In this document: positions 16,876 to 26,192 of the stretch, piece by piece
Layout: each line of letters starts with the position of its first letter
Position numbering within the stretch: the stretch's first letter is position 1
From: Flavobacteriales bacterium
GTDB lineage: Bacteria; Bacteroidota; Bacteroidia; Flavobacteriales_F; PHOS-HE28
NCBI GenBank assembly: GCA_016788635.1
Contig: JAEUSU010000006.1
Span: forward strand, 1-64,000
Reading direction: 5' to 3'
Length of the DNA: 64,000 bases
Translations under genes and position numbers: made by a program
The notes under the pieces: model-generated
What the model saw: the letters and a program-made list of their open reading frames with translations, nothing else
What the model was told of the DNA's origin: nothing
The model's database searches: none

Positions 16876-18015
16876 ATGCGTGCACTGCTCTTTCTCCTCG
16901 GCGTCCTGCTGCTCATCATCCCCGAGATCCTTCGGGTCTACTACATCATGCCCTTCCCGGGCAGTCAGGAGAACGTGGCCACCGACCTGCGGCAGGTGAA
17001 CATCGCCTACTGGCTGCATGGCAACATCTGGTGGGTGCGGCTCATCGGGCTTGCGCTGGTGGCCGGTCCGGCGTGGCACTACCTGCGCCACGGTGGGTGG
17101 TGGAAACGCCTGGCCGTGGTCCTGCCATTGGCACTTGCCGCCCTGGTGTACTACGCGTTCACCTTCCGCTTCATGGCGGACAAGATGTTCCTGCCGCCCA
17201 CGGTGAAACAGCTCGCCACGCCCGCGGTCACCGACAGCACGGCGAACAGCTTGGTGGTCGTCGTGGTGCGTGAAGGTGAGGCCCGTGCTTATCCGATCGA
17301 ACTGATCGGCTACCACCACCAGGTGGTGGACACCATCGGTGGCGAGGCGGTGATGATCACCTATTGCACGGTCTGCCGAACCGGCCGTGCGTTCAAGCCC
17401 CAGGTGAACGGACAACCCGAGCGCTTCCGGCTTGTGGGCATGGACCACTTCAACGCCATGTTCGAGGACGGCCGCACCGGCAGTTGGTGGCGGCAGGTGA
17501 GCGGGGAATGCATTGCAGGACCACTGAAAGGACAGCACCTGGAAGAGGTGCCCAGCACACAACTCACACTCGCGGAATTCGCACGGCTGCATCCGCAGGG
17601 CCTGGTCTTCATGCCTGACCCAAACTTCACGAAGCGCTATGCCGACCTGAAGGGCTTTGATGACGGCACCATCGACAGCCATCTCGAGTACCGCGACACC
17701 GCCAGCTGGCAGCCGAAGAGCTGGGTGGTGGGCGTGGTGCACAATGGCGTGGCGCGGGCGTATGATTGGAATGATCTGACACGCGACACCTTGATCGGGG
17801 ACACGCTAGGCGGTGACAGTGTGCTCCTCACGTACGGACCGAGTCCCATCTCCTTTGCGGTTTATAGGATCAGCCTGCTCGAGACCATCGAGGACAACTC
17901 AAGTGGTGACGTCCAACGATTGTTTGAGCAAAGCACGCTTCCCGCTTACCAGGAGTTCTGGCACAGCTGGCGCACCTTCCACCCGAACACCACGCGCTAT
18001 CTACCGGAGCAGTAG
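16876..18015 (+). CDS. DUF3179 family membrane-anchored protein
   Basis: 379 residues. The N-terminus has about three hydrophobic helices (MRALLFLLGVLLLIIP, then segments around residues 55 and 80-98). The C-terminal domain has DUF3179 hallmarks: YCTVCRTG, TGSWWRQVSGE and IAGPLKGQHLEEVP. The Cys pair in CTVC could bind a metal or act in redox chemistry; the family's function is unknown. It converges with the SGNH-like gene, leaving eight bases between the stops. Base composition is visibly less GC-rich than the genes to the left. Confidence 0.8.
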   Translation: MRALLFLLGVLLLIIPEILRVYYIMPFPGSQENVATDLRQVNIAYWLHGNIWWVRLIGLALVAGPAWHYLRHGGWWKRLAVVLPLALAALVYYAFTFRFMADKMFLPPTVKQLATPAVTDSTANSLVVVVVREGEARAYPIELIGYHHQVVDTIGGEAVMITYCTVCRTGRAFKPQVNGQPERFRLVGMDHFNAMFEDGRTGSWWRQVSGECIAGPLKGQHLEEVPSTQLTLAEFARLHPQGLVFMPDPNFTKRYADLKGFDDGTIDSHLEYRDTASWQPKSWVVGVVHNGVARAYDWNDLTRDTLIGDTLGGDSVLLTYGPSPISFAVYRISLLETIEDNSSGDVQRLFEQSTLPAYQEFWHSWRTFHPNTTRYLPEQ

Positions 18016-18023
18016 GGCCGGTT

Positions 18024-19343
18024 TTATGGCGTGGCTTGGGCTTCGTGTCGGCGCAAGGCCTCTCCCACCACATCCAATTCCTGCTCCACCATGTACCATG
18101 CTTCGTCGCGCAGGCGCTCCTCGAAGGTCTGGCCGTGTGCCCGCGCCTTCTCTTTCACTTGACGTGACCAAGTGGTATCGCGCCGGATGGTCTCGGCCAT
18201 CTCGCGCGCCACATCGGCATAGGTGCGCGGGCCGTCCACCAATGAAGAGCCAGGGGGCGGAGCAGCAAGCACGGACTTCTTCATCTCGCGTGCGATGAGC
18301 GCATTGAAGTATGTGGTCGGGTGGCCGTTGTCCAGCAACATGTACCTCTCCAAGTTGTCGCCGGTCCACGCACTGTCCTGCAGGATCAAATCCTTGCTCC
18401 AGATGTGCGGCACATTCCGTTCATCCAGGAAGTCGCGCAGCATGCGGTCGCGCCAGTTGTCCTCGCGGCCCACCATCCATTCGGTTTGGTCGGGCGTGAG
18501 GTAGTGGAAGACCACGAAGACGAAGTCGACACCACTGCTCCGCAACTGATCCACCACGCGATCAAGAATTCGGGTGTTCAATTCGATCTTGTACGCAGTA
18601 ATTGCTGAATGCCCCTTGAGGCGGTCGTTCCATGAAGGTGGAAGCACATTGGCCGGACCGTGCAGAAAGCGCCGCCACAAGTAGCTGCGGATGCCCGGCC
18701 CATGCGTGGCGATGTAGTGCGCGGGGTCGGGATCGATGGGTACGCCCTTCAACTCCAGGCCCTCATCCTTCAGGGTGAAATAGGGCTTCTGTCCCGTGCG
18801 CCAATCGAGCGGTGAGCGGTCCATGTCGCTCACCATCAAACTGAAGATCACGAATGGTCTGTCGTAGCGCTGGAAGGTGCTCTCGCACAACAACGCGATC
18901 TGGTCCACACCGTATCCGCCCACACCGTAGTTCAGCAGGTAGTGCGCTTGCGCGAATGTGCTGTCGCTGTTCAACAGGCCCTGGAAACACTCCACCTCCG
19001 GCATACATTGCGCGTAGCTATCGCCATAGAGCAGCACCGGCCTGCGCTCGCCCACTTGTCGTGCGTCATCATGCACCAGGCTCTTCGGCTGGAATGCCCC
19101 ACGCCAGCCCAAGCGCGGGTGCGGGTGTTCCGGCGGCCCGTATTCGCCGCCGAACAAGTAGTAGAGCTTCCAGTGGTCCGCCTCGTTGAAGGGGTCGGCG
19201 TACGCGCCGGCGTCTCGGAGCCATTGAAAGGCCGGTGATCCTCCGAAGAGCATAAGCCGGAAGGCCCACTCGGACACCCCAAGCACCAGCACCGTGGAAA
19301 AGCACAGCACTAGCACGTTGGTGAGGGCCTTTCTCCAGCGCAT
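18024..19343 (-). CDS. SGNH/GDSL hydrolase-like membrane-anchored protein
   Basis: 439 residues from the ATG at 19343, chosen because it puts basic residues (MRWRK) before one transmembrane helix (NVLVLCFSTVLVLGVSEWAF). The large extracytoplasmic domain has SGNH blocks: YGDSYAQ for the nucleophile Ser, GVGGYGVDQ for the Gly block, and NGHPTTYFN for the catalytic His. Such proteins deacylate or acylate envelope polymers, often as AlgX/DltD relatives, but no substrate can be inferred. The nearest genes give no functional context. Confidence 0.65.
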   Translation of the reverse strand: MRWRKALTNVLVLCFSTVLVLGVSEWAFRLMLFGGSPAFQWLRDAGAYADPFNEADHWKLYYLFGGEYGPPEHPHPRLGWRGAFQPKSLVHDDARQVGERRPVLLYGDSYAQCMPEVECFQGLLNSDSTFAQAHYLLNYGVGGYGVDQIALLCESTFQRYDRPFVIFSLMVSDMDRSPLDWRTGQKPYFTLKDEGLELKGVPIDPDPAHYIATHGPGIRSYLWRRFLHGPANVLPPSWNDRLKGHSAITAYKIELNTRILDRVVDQLRSSGVDFVFVVFHYLTPDQTEWMVGREDNWRDRMLRDFLDERNVPHIWSKDLILQDSAWTGDNLERYMLLDNGHPTTYFNALIAREMKKSVLAAPPPGSSLVDGPRTYADVAREMAETIRRDTTWSRQVKEKARAHGQTFEERLRDEAWYMVEQELDVVGEALRRHEAQATP

Positions 19344-19429
19344 GGCGGTGAAGTTATCCGCAGCGCGGGGTCTGGCATGGAAAGGTGGCGCCTGATGGTT
19401 ATCATTGAGCACCGAACCCCCCTCATCCC

Positions 19430-19786
19430 ATGAACAACATCCCCGAGTTCAAGGTCGATCCCATCGTTGTGCTACTGCTGGGCCTGGTCACCTGCGGCCT
19501 GTATCTGATCTACTGGAACATCAAGGTCTCGCAGGTGTTGAACGCCGTGGTGGGCCGCGAGGTGATCTCGCAGCCGGTGGCCATCTTCTCGGGCTGTTGC
19601 CTGCCGGTGAACCTGTACTTCTACTACCTCGCCGGCAAGGAGTGCCTGCCCAAATTGTACCAGCGCATCGGCGAACCGGAAAAGGACCAGAGCACCCTGC
19701 TGATCGTGCTGGGTCTGCTCTTCCCCATGGTTGCCGCCATGATCGTGCAGGGCGACATCAACCGGTTGTACACCACCCAGGCCTGA
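19430..19786 (+). CDS. DUF4234 small membrane protein
   Basis: 118 residues with about three hydrophobic segments. VDPIVVLLLGLVTCGLYLIYW is the DUF4234 pattern (a Gly-Leu-Tyr turn followed by Trp). Function unknown. It is followed six bases later by a DUF2752 gene, a frequent Bacteroidota pairing. It lies divergent from the SGNH-like gene, with 86 bases of shared upstream region. Confidence 0.75.
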   Translation: MNNIPEFKVDPIVVLLLGLVTCGLYLIYWNIKVSQVLNAVVGREVISQPVAIFSGCCLPVNLYFYYLAGKECLPKLYQRIGEPEKDQSTLLIVLGLLFPMVAAMIVQGDINRLYTTQA

Positions 19787-19791
19787 GCAAC

Positions 19792-20217
19792 GTGGACAAG
19801 CGGCTGTGGGGCATCGCGGGTGCCAGCGCCGTGCTGTTCGTACCCTTCGTGTTGTTGCACGCCGATCCGTACATCGAGCACGCGCAATCGCTCTGCCCGC
19901 ACATGCTGCTTACCGGGCTGCCCTGCCCGGGCTGCGGCATCACCAAGTCACTCGTGTGCCTGTACCGCGGCGACCTGTCGGCCAGCTTCGGCTACCACGC
20001 CTTCGGCCCCTTCGTGGCACTCGGTTGTATGGTGGCCATCGCCTGGCTGGCTGCGGAGCACATCACCGGGCGGCGCTACCTGCGCGGACTGGTGTACAAC
20101 GTGCGCCTGGCCTGGGCCGGCGCCGCATTGCTCGCCAGCTACCACGTGGTGCGCCTCGCGGACCTGCTGTGGCATGCGTCGCTGAACGACATCCTGGTGG
20201 CCTCGATCTGGCGCTGA
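19792..20217 (+). CDS. DUF2752 membrane protein
   Basis: 141 residues from a GTG start just after the DUF4234 stop. Three hydrophobic helices surround the family motif LPCPGCGITKS, a CPxCGxT cysteine pair at the membrane edge. Function unknown; the cysteines could bind metal or a cofactor. The frame is open upstream, but that part overlaps DUF4234 and is not plausible protein. Confidence 0.75.
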   Translation: MDKRLWGIAGASAVLFVPFVLLHADPYIEHAQSLCPHMLLTGLPCPGCGITKSLVCLYRGDLSASFGYHAFGPFVALGCMVAIAWLAAEHITGRRYLRGLVYNVRLAWAGAALLASYHVVRLADLLWHASLNDILVASIWR

Positions 20218-20304
20218 CGACGGGGCAACACCTTTCGCCAACCGCCGTTGAACCGTGCGGCCCTATGCGGGTACGGCCCCACCGGGACGCCCTGCCGCAC
20301 CGCC

Positions 20305-20312
20305 TACCTTTG
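20305..20312 (+). promoter_or_regulatory. -7 promoter box TACCTTTG immediately before the DUF4175 gene
   Basis: TACCTTTG lies five bases before the ATG at 20318. With a start site about seven bases past the box, the transcript would begin at or within the start codon, implying a leaderless mRNA. Confidence 0.55.
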
Positions 20313-20317
20313 CACCG

Positions 20318-23300
20318 ATGCTGAACGACCGCGACCTGCTCATCGCCAAGCTCGATGCCTTCATCCGGCGGTACTACACCGACCGGTTGATCCGCGGCGG
20401 TCTGTACAGCATCGGGCTGCTCGTGGCCTTTTATCTCGTGGTGTCGCTGGCCGAGCAAGTGGGCCGTTTTACGCCGCGGGTGCGCACCGTGCTCGTTGCC
20501 ACCTACCTCATCGCCACACTGGTGGTGCTGGTGCGCTTCATTCTGATCCCCCTGGTGAAGCTCTACCGCCTTGGTCCGGTGATCTCACATGCCGAGGCCG
20601 CGCGCATCATCGGTGCGCACTTCGGCGAGGTGCGCGACAAATTGCTGAACACCCTGCAACTGGCTGACCAAGTGGCACAGGAGCCCGAGCGTCGGGATCT
20701 GATCGAGGCCAGCATCGCACAACGCGCACACGAGCTGCGACCGGTACCTTTCCAGGAGGCCATCGACCTGCGCCGCAACCGCCGTCACCTGCGCTGGGCC
20801 CTGCCACCTGTGGCGATCCTCGTGGGGCTGTTGGTGGCTTCCCCCTCGCTCATCACCGCTCCAACCAAACGGCTGATCAAGTTCAGCGAGGAGTTCCTGC
20901 CCGAGGCCCCCTTCCGCTTCGTGCTGCTGAACGACAGCCTGACCGTGCGTTCCGCCCAGGACATCGAAGTGCGACTGGAGCTGGATGGCATTGAAGTGCC
21001 CCAGCGCGTGGAGATCGACCTGAACGGCACGCGTGTGCCCATGGTGCGCGCCGATGCCACCCACTTCACTCATCTGTTCCGCAACGTGCGGGCGGACATC
21101 CCCTTCCGTTTCACGGCGGAAGGCTTCCTGAGCGCGGCGCATACCGTGCTGGTCACACCCGACCCGCTGCTGGTGGACCTGGTACTGGAGCTTCAACACC
21201 CGGAGTATCTCGGCCTGCCCGATGCCCGTGTAGCCAATGCAGGCGACATCACCATCCCCGCCGGCACCCGTGTGCGGTGGACGATGAACACCCACAGCGC
21301 GGACCGGCTCCTGCTCCAATTCGAGGACAGCACCTTGATGGCGCAACCCGCTGGCGAGGACCGCTTCACAGCTTCACGGCGTTTCCTGCGGAGCCAGGCC
21401 TACCACCTGCGCCCTCTGCTGGGCGAGCTGCCTTCGAGCGCAGATATCGGTTATCGCGTGGAGGTGGTCCCCGACCTCTACCCCACCATCGGCGTGGAGG
21501 AGCGCGTGGACAGTCTTGACCCCAAGCGCGTATACTTCCGTGGCGACATCGGTGATGACCACGGCTTCCGCCGCCTGCAGTTCCATTACCGCTTCACCGA
21601 AGGGGGCGACAGCGTGGCCGCGGACCAGCGGCAACGCGTGGCGGACATTGCCATCGACGCGCGCAACCTGCGGCAATCCTTCTACCACCGCTGGGACCTA
21701 AGCGAGCTGCGCATCGGCCTCGGCGACCGGATCGAATACTGGTTCGAGGTGTGGGACAACGACGGTGTGAACGGCAGCAAAAGTGCACGCACCCCCACCC
21801 GGCTCTACCAGGCACCCACCCTGCGCGAGTTGGCCGAGGAACAGGACCGCACCAATGAGAAGATCAAGCAGGACCTGAGCGCCAGCCTGAAAGAGGCGCA
21901 GCAACTGCAGCGCGACCTGGACAAACTGCGCCGGGAGTTCCTTGACAAAAAGGACCTCAACTGGCAGGACAAACAGAAGCTCCAGAATGCCATGGAGCGG
22001 CAGAAGGAGCTGCAGCAGCGCATCGAACGCACCACCAACGAACTGCGCATGGACCAGCAGCGCCAGCAGCAGTTCCGCGAGGTGGACGAGCGCATTCTGG
22101 AAAAGCAGCGGCAGGTACAGGAACTTTTCGAGAACGTGTTGAGCGAGGAGATGAAGAAGCTCTATGAGCAGGTGCAGCAGATGATGGAGAAGCTGGACAA
22201 GGATGCCCTGCAGAAGCAACTGGACGAGATGAAGCTCGGGCAGGAGGACATCGAGAAGGAGCTGGACCGCACCCTGGAGCTCTTCAAGCAGATGGAAGTG
22301 GAGCAGAAGGCGCTGGACATCGCCGAGCAATTGGAGAAGCTGGCTGAACAACAGGAGAAGCTCAGTGAGGAGACCAAGGAGGGCCGTACGCCGCAGGAGG
22401 AACTGCAACGCAAGCAGGACGAGCTGAACAAGGCCTTCGAAGAGGTGCGCAAGCAGATGGATGAGCTGGAGCAGAAGAACCAGGAGCTGGAGAAGCCAAT
22501 GGACCTGCCCAACACCGAGGGGCAGGAGAAGGACATCCAGCAGCAACAACAGCAGAGCAGTGATCAACTTCAGAAGAAGCAGAACCAGAAGGCGGGTGAG
22601 AGCCAGCAGAAAGCCGCTGAGCAGATGGAGCAGCTCGCCTTCCAGATGAAGAGCGCCATGGATGTTGCGCAACAGGAGCAACAAGAGGAGGACATGGACG
22701 CTTTGCGCCAGTTGCTGGAGAACCTCCTGCACTTGAGCTTCGGGCAGGAGGAGCTGATGGCCCAGGTGGAACGCACCACCACGCGCGACCCGCGTTTTGT
22801 GCAGCTTGGCCGCACACAGAAAAAGCTTCGGGACGATGCCAAGGTGGTGGAGGACTCCCTCTTCGCCCTGAGCAAGCGGGTGCCACAGCTGCAGGCCACC
22901 GTGAACCGCGAGATGAACGCGGTGTACGAGAATATGGACCGGGCCATGGCACACCTGGGCGAGGCCCGCGCCAATGAACGCGAGAAAGCCATGGCTGGTG
23001 AAAGGCAACAACGCTCCATGACCTCATTGAACAACCTGGCGCTGCTGCTCGATGAGGCACTTCAACAGATGCAGGCACAGCAACAGCAGAACCAGAGCGG
23101 CAAGCCGGGCAGCGGATCATGCAAAAAGCCCGGTGGACAAGGCTCCCAACCCAGCATGGGCAAGATGCGGGCTCAACAACAGGCCTTGCAGAAACAACTC
23201 GATGAGATGCGCAAGGCCTTGGAGAAAGGCCAGAAGCCGGGGGACAAACCGGGGCAGAAGCCGGGTGAAAAGAACCAGGGGGGCCTTGGCGCTCCAGGAA

Positions 23301-23728
23301 TGAGCCAGCAACTGGCCCAACTCGCCGCGCAGCAGGCCGCCATACGCAAGGAAATGCAGCGCATGGCCCAGGAACTGAACAAGGATGGCAGCGGTGCCGG
23401 CAACGAATTGAACAAGCTGGCCGAAGAGTTGGAGAAGGTGGAAAAGGACATCGTGAACAAGCGCATCGACCAGGAGACCATGAAACGCCAGCAGGACATC
23501 CTGGTGCGCATGCTGGAGCATGAGAAGGCCGAGCGGGAACGCGAACAGGACAACAAGCGCGAGAGCCGCGAGGGCCAGCAGACACCCCCGCCCGATCCGG
23601 CGCGCTTCTTCGAGTACCAGCGGGACCGCCAGCGCGAGGCCGAGATGCTGCGCACCCTGCCTCCCGGCCTTCGCCCCTACTACCGGCAGCGGGTCAACGA
23701 CTATTTCGGTACTTTTGACCAGCACTGA
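20318..23728 (+). CDS. DUF4175 family large membrane/coiled-coil protein
   Basis: 1136 residues. Two N-terminal transmembrane helices (about 27-47 and 57-80) and a third near 165 flank a short loop. An extracytoplasmic beta-rich part (about 190-510) is followed by ~550 residues of highly charged Gln/Glu/Lys-rich coiled coil, including Gln-rich and KPGDKPGQ-type runs. This is the Bacteroidota DUF4175 architecture; no catalytic role is known. The following ATP-binding protein and ybeY are close behind and co-oriented, the usual family neighbourhood. Confidence 0.8.
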   Translation: MLNDRDLLIAKLDAFIRRYYTDRLIRGGLYSIGLLVAFYLVVSLAEQVGRFTPRVRTVLVATYLIATLVVLVRFILIPLVKLYRLGPVISHAEAARIIGAHFGEVRDKLLNTLQLADQVAQEPERRDLIEASIAQRAHELRPVPFQEAIDLRRNRRHLRWALPPVAILVGLLVASPSLITAPTKRLIKFSEEFLPEAPFRFVLLNDSLTVRSAQDIEVRLELDGIEVPQRVEIDLNGTRVPMVRADATHFTHLFRNVRADIPFRFTAEGFLSAAHTVLVTPDPLLVDLVLELQHPEYLGLPDARVANAGDITIPAGTRVRWTMNTHSADRLLLQFEDSTLMAQPAGEDRFTASRRFLRSQAYHLRPLLGELPSSADIGYRVEVVPDLYPTIGVEERVDSLDPKRVYFRGDIGDDHGFRRLQFHYRFTEGGDSVAADQRQRVADIAIDARNLRQSFYHRWDLSELRIGLGDRIEYWFEVWDNDGVNGSKSARTPTRLYQAPTLRELAEEQDRTNEKIKQDLSASLKEAQQLQRDLDKLRREFLDKKDLNWQDKQKLQNAMERQKELQQRIERTTNELRMDQQRQQQFREVDERILEKQRQVQELFENVLSEEMKKLYEQVQQMMEKLDKDALQKQLDEMKLGQEDIEKELDRTLELFKQMEVEQKALDIAEQLEKLAEQQEKLSEETKEGRTPQEELQRKQDELNKAFEEVRKQMDELEQKNQELEKPMDLPNTEGQEKDIQQQQQQSSDQLQKKQNQKAGESQQKAAEQMEQLAFQMKSAMDVAQQEQQEEDMDALRQLLENLLHLSFGQEELMAQVERTTTRDPRFVQLGRTQKKLRDDAKVVEDSLFALSKRVPQLQATVNREMNAVYENMDRAMAHLGEARANEREKAMAGERQQRSMTSLNNLALLLDEALQQMQAQQQQNQSGKPGSGSCKKPGGQGSQPSMGKMRAQQQALQKQLDEMRKALEKGQKPGDKPGQKPGEKNQGGLGAPGMSQQLAQLAAQQAAIRKEMQRMAQELNKDGSGAGNELNKLAEELEKVEKDIVNKRIDQETMKRQQDILVRMLEHEKAEREREQDNKRESREGQQTPPPDPARFFEYQRDRQREAEMLRTLPPGLRPYYRQRVNDYFGTFDQH

Positions 23729-23737
23729 CCGGAACCC

Positions 23738-24169
23738 ATGGGCACGTTGACCGAAGGCGTGGAATTCACCGAGCGCATTGATTTCCCCTCACGCGTGGAG
23801 AACATCTCCCTGGTGGAGAAGCTCATCGATGACGTGTGTACACGGCACAACGTGCACGAGAGCCATTACGGCAACATCCTCATCGCGCTCACCGAGGCGG
23901 TGAACAACGCCATCCATCATGGCAACCGGCAGGACCCCACCAAGCAGGTGGAGGTGGGCTACCGCTACCACAATGGCAAGGTCACCTTCTGGGTGAAGGA
24001 CCAGGGGCCCGGTTTCGATCACGACCACCTGCCCGACCCTACCGACCCGCAGAACATTGAGAAGCCCCACGGGCGCGGCGTATTCCTTATGCGCGCCCTG
24101 GCGGACATGGTGGCTTTCGACGACCATGGTTCCACCGTGGCCATGACCTTCTCCACGCAGCCTGTGTAG
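23738..24169 (+). CDS. RsbW-like ATP-binding protein (HATPase_c_2, anti-sigma regulatory kinase family)
   Basis: 143 residues forming a stand-alone GHKL ATPase. N box ALTEAVNNAIHHGN (Glu/Asn for Mg-ATP), G1 DQGPGFD and G2 GRGVFLM are all present. Relatives phosphorylate STAS-domain anti-anti-sigma proteins and bind sigma factors. No STAS partner or sigma gene is adjacent. A SpoIIE-type PP2C phosphatase, the opposing activity in such switches, is encoded about 22 kb away at 45747-47534, but a link is only inferred. It starts nine bases after DUF4175 and ends ten bases before ybeY. Confidence 0.85.
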   Translation: MGTLTEGVEFTERIDFPSRVENISLVEKLIDDVCTRHNVHESHYGNILIALTEAVNNAIHHGNRQDPTKQVEVGYRYHNGKVTFWVKDQGPGFDHDHLPDPTDPQNIEKPHGRGVFLMRALADMVAFDDHGSTVAMTFSTQPV

Positions 24170-24179
24170 GGCTTTACCC

Positions 24180-24593
24180 ATGATCTCCTTCGTTGTGCAG
24201 AACGTGCCCGATGCGTTCCGCGAACGTGTGCGCCTGCGCCGCTGGCTTGGGCGCGTAGCCCAGGACCATGGCACACGCATCGATGCGGTCACTTACGTAC
24301 TGATGGATGATGAGGCCTTGCTACGCTACAACCGCGACTTCCTCCAGCACGACGACTACACCGATGTGATCACCTTCCCGGTGGAGAGCAACAACGGCGT
24401 GTGCGGCGACGTGCTTATGAGCCATGAGCGGATCAAGGAGAACGCCTCAGAATACCAGGTACCTGTAGCCCACGAGCTGCGCCGCGTGATGGTGCATGGC
24501 TTGCTTCATCTACTGGGCCATGACGACCGTACCAAGGCGAAAAAGGCTGCCATGCGCACGCTGGAGGACAAGTACCTCGCCCGGTACCGCTGA
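24180..24593 (+). CDS. ybeY: rRNA maturation endoribonuclease YbeY
   Basis: 137 residues. The metal-binding signature HGLLHLLGHDD is near the C-terminus, and HELRRVMVHG precedes it. YbeY is a single-strand-specific RNase needed for 16S rRNA 3'-end maturation and ribosome quality control. In many Bacteroidota ybeY is followed directly by mnmG; here two lipoprotein genes separate them. Confidence 0.9.
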   Translation: MISFVVQNVPDAFRERVRLRRWLGRVAQDHGTRIDAVTYVLMDDEALLRYNRDFLQHDDYTDVITFPVESNNGVCGDVLMSHERIKENASEYQVPVAHELRRVMVHGLLHLLGHDDRTKAKKAAMRTLEDKYLARYR

Positions 24594-24616
24594 TCCCCCA
24601 TCCTTCACAGCGTCAC

Positions 24617-26068
24617 TTAGTGCATGGCAGATACCGTACCCTTGATATGCGCCATGCATTTCGCGAAGTCCACTTCGGCCACTCGGCGGCCAAGAGCCAA
24701 CCCTTCCACGTTGTCCGTTTGTATGTGGTAGCCCCCCAGCACCCTACTCCAGCCAGCCTGTTCGGCCGTGTTGGAAAAGGTGGGGAATGAGAGCGTGATG
24801 CTGTCCTGTGTAATGCCCGGTTCGGTGAGCCAGCCGGGGAGAAGCCGCACCTCCACACCGTAGCGGTCGCTACCGGTGAAGAGCTCAAGTGCCTTCGCGC
24901 AGCCACCACTCACCGTGCTGTGGCCACTGGGGTAGGCCGGGAAGGGCGGGCACAGGAAACTGTCCGGTGAATAAGGCCTCCATTGGGTGCCCTTCATCTG
25001 CACCATGCCCTTGTGCGGCCCCGCCCATCCGGTGATGATGGAGTCCCCGAATAGGTGGTGGATCTGCTGGTAGGGCCGCGCGTTGTCGTAAAACATCTTG
25101 GCATCCCAGCACGCAATGAAACAATCCATGGCGGTGGTGGTGAGGATGAAGTACATCTGTACATCCCGATCCAAGGTGTGCTGATCGCGCAGGCTCACAT
25201 CGCGGGCGAAGATGAGCCAGTGCCCGGCCTGCTGCACGCTGCGTGGCCCGTCGCGCATGAACTCCACCAGGGCCTTCTGCTCGTTGGTGAGGCCCGCCTG
25301 TACGTCGATCACCTGCCGCAGCTCGCGGGCCAACAAGGTGTCACCCATCACCGGTGGCGGGGACGGGCGGAACTGCGAAGCACTGTCCAAAGCGAATGGC
25401 TTCACATGCCCCCAATACGGGGCAAGGCAGCCTGGCGCCCAAAGGGAGCTGTCCTCTTCGCGCACGAAATACTTCGGCTGCCAGCGATCGATGTTGCGCA
25501 TGGTGTCGGCCGTGTTCACCGGGCGGTACATAGTGTAGTCGCCATACGGCTTTGGTGCCCGCGGGTCGTCGCCAAACTGATTGCTTCCGTCGTTCCTGCG
25601 AGCATCCAGCACGGTCTTGGCCGCCAGGTTGCCGATGCCTTGCGGCGTGGTGAGGTCCAGGCTGCGGTCGGTCGGATCATATCCCATGGTTCGCAGGCTG
25701 TCCGCGAACAAGGAACTATCATGCGGGAAGATCACCTGCAGCACACGGGCCATGGCATAGCTGATGGCCTTCTCCTTGTTGGCCAGGGTACGTTCGTCTT
25801 CCGGCCGGCGCGCGGCCTCCAGGTACACCGGTTCTGCAACCGCATCATAGCAGCTCCACGCATCGAACTGCGCGATCATCGGCAGGGCCAGCATCCGCGC
25901 ACCGATCGGTGGGCGCGGGCGGTTGCGGTCGGTATCGTCCGCCATGGCCACCAGGGCGATGGTGCCCCAGCGGTACGCCATGTTCTTTGCGCCTATGGGC
26001 TCCGGCATAGGCTCCTGTTTGCCGGCGCAGGCGGCCAGCAGCCCGCACGCGATTATGATCCTCTTCAT
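24617..26068 (-). CDS. PAP2/vanadium haloperoxidase-like lipoprotein
   Basis: 483 residues from the ATG at 26068, which gives a lipoprotein signal (GLLAAC). The C-terminal half has all three motifs of the acid phosphatase/vanadium-haloperoxidase superfamily: KMFYDNARP (KX6RP), YPSGH, and SRVLGGYH (SRX5H). Length and the long helical N-terminal part fit the bacterial vanadium-dependent haloperoxidase branch rather than small PAP2 lipid phosphatases. The activity (halide oxidation or phosphatase) cannot be told from motifs alone. It is encoded on the strand opposite ybeY and mnmG. Confidence 0.82.
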   Translation of the reverse strand: MKRIIIACGLLAACAGKQEPMPEPIGAKNMAYRWGTIALVAMADDTDRNRPRPPIGARMLALPMIAQFDAWSCYDAVAEPVYLEAARRPEDERTLANKEKAISYAMARVLQVIFPHDSSLFADSLRTMGYDPTDRSLDLTTPQGIGNLAAKTVLDARRNDGSNQFGDDPRAPKPYGDYTMYRPVNTADTMRNIDRWQPKYFVREEDSSLWAPGCLAPYWGHVKPFALDSASQFRPSPPPVMGDTLLARELRQVIDVQAGLTNEQKALVEFMRDGPRSVQQAGHWLIFARDVSLRDQHTLDRDVQMYFILTTTAMDCFIACWDAKMFYDNARPYQQIHHLFGDSIITGWAGPHKGMVQMKGTQWRPYSPDSFLCPPFPAYPSGHSTVSGGCAKALELFTGSDRYGVEVRLLPGWLTEPGITQDSITLSFPTFSNTAEQAGWSRVLGGYHIQTDNVEGLALGRRVAEVDFAKCMAHIKGTVSAMH

Positions 26069-26192
26069 GTGTGTTGCGAGATGCGGAAAGTAACCGGCAA
26101 CCGGGCTGACGGACGTCAGCCACATGCGGAAAGGCGCCAAGGTCGTGCAGATCGCCGCCACACGGATTACTTTTCGCTACCAACCCAGTGCC

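Noticed and set aside
19352-19361. A second origin-like element: TTATCCGCA near the SGNH gene
   Set aside because: It is a single box with one mismatch, with no cluster or AT-rich tract nearby.
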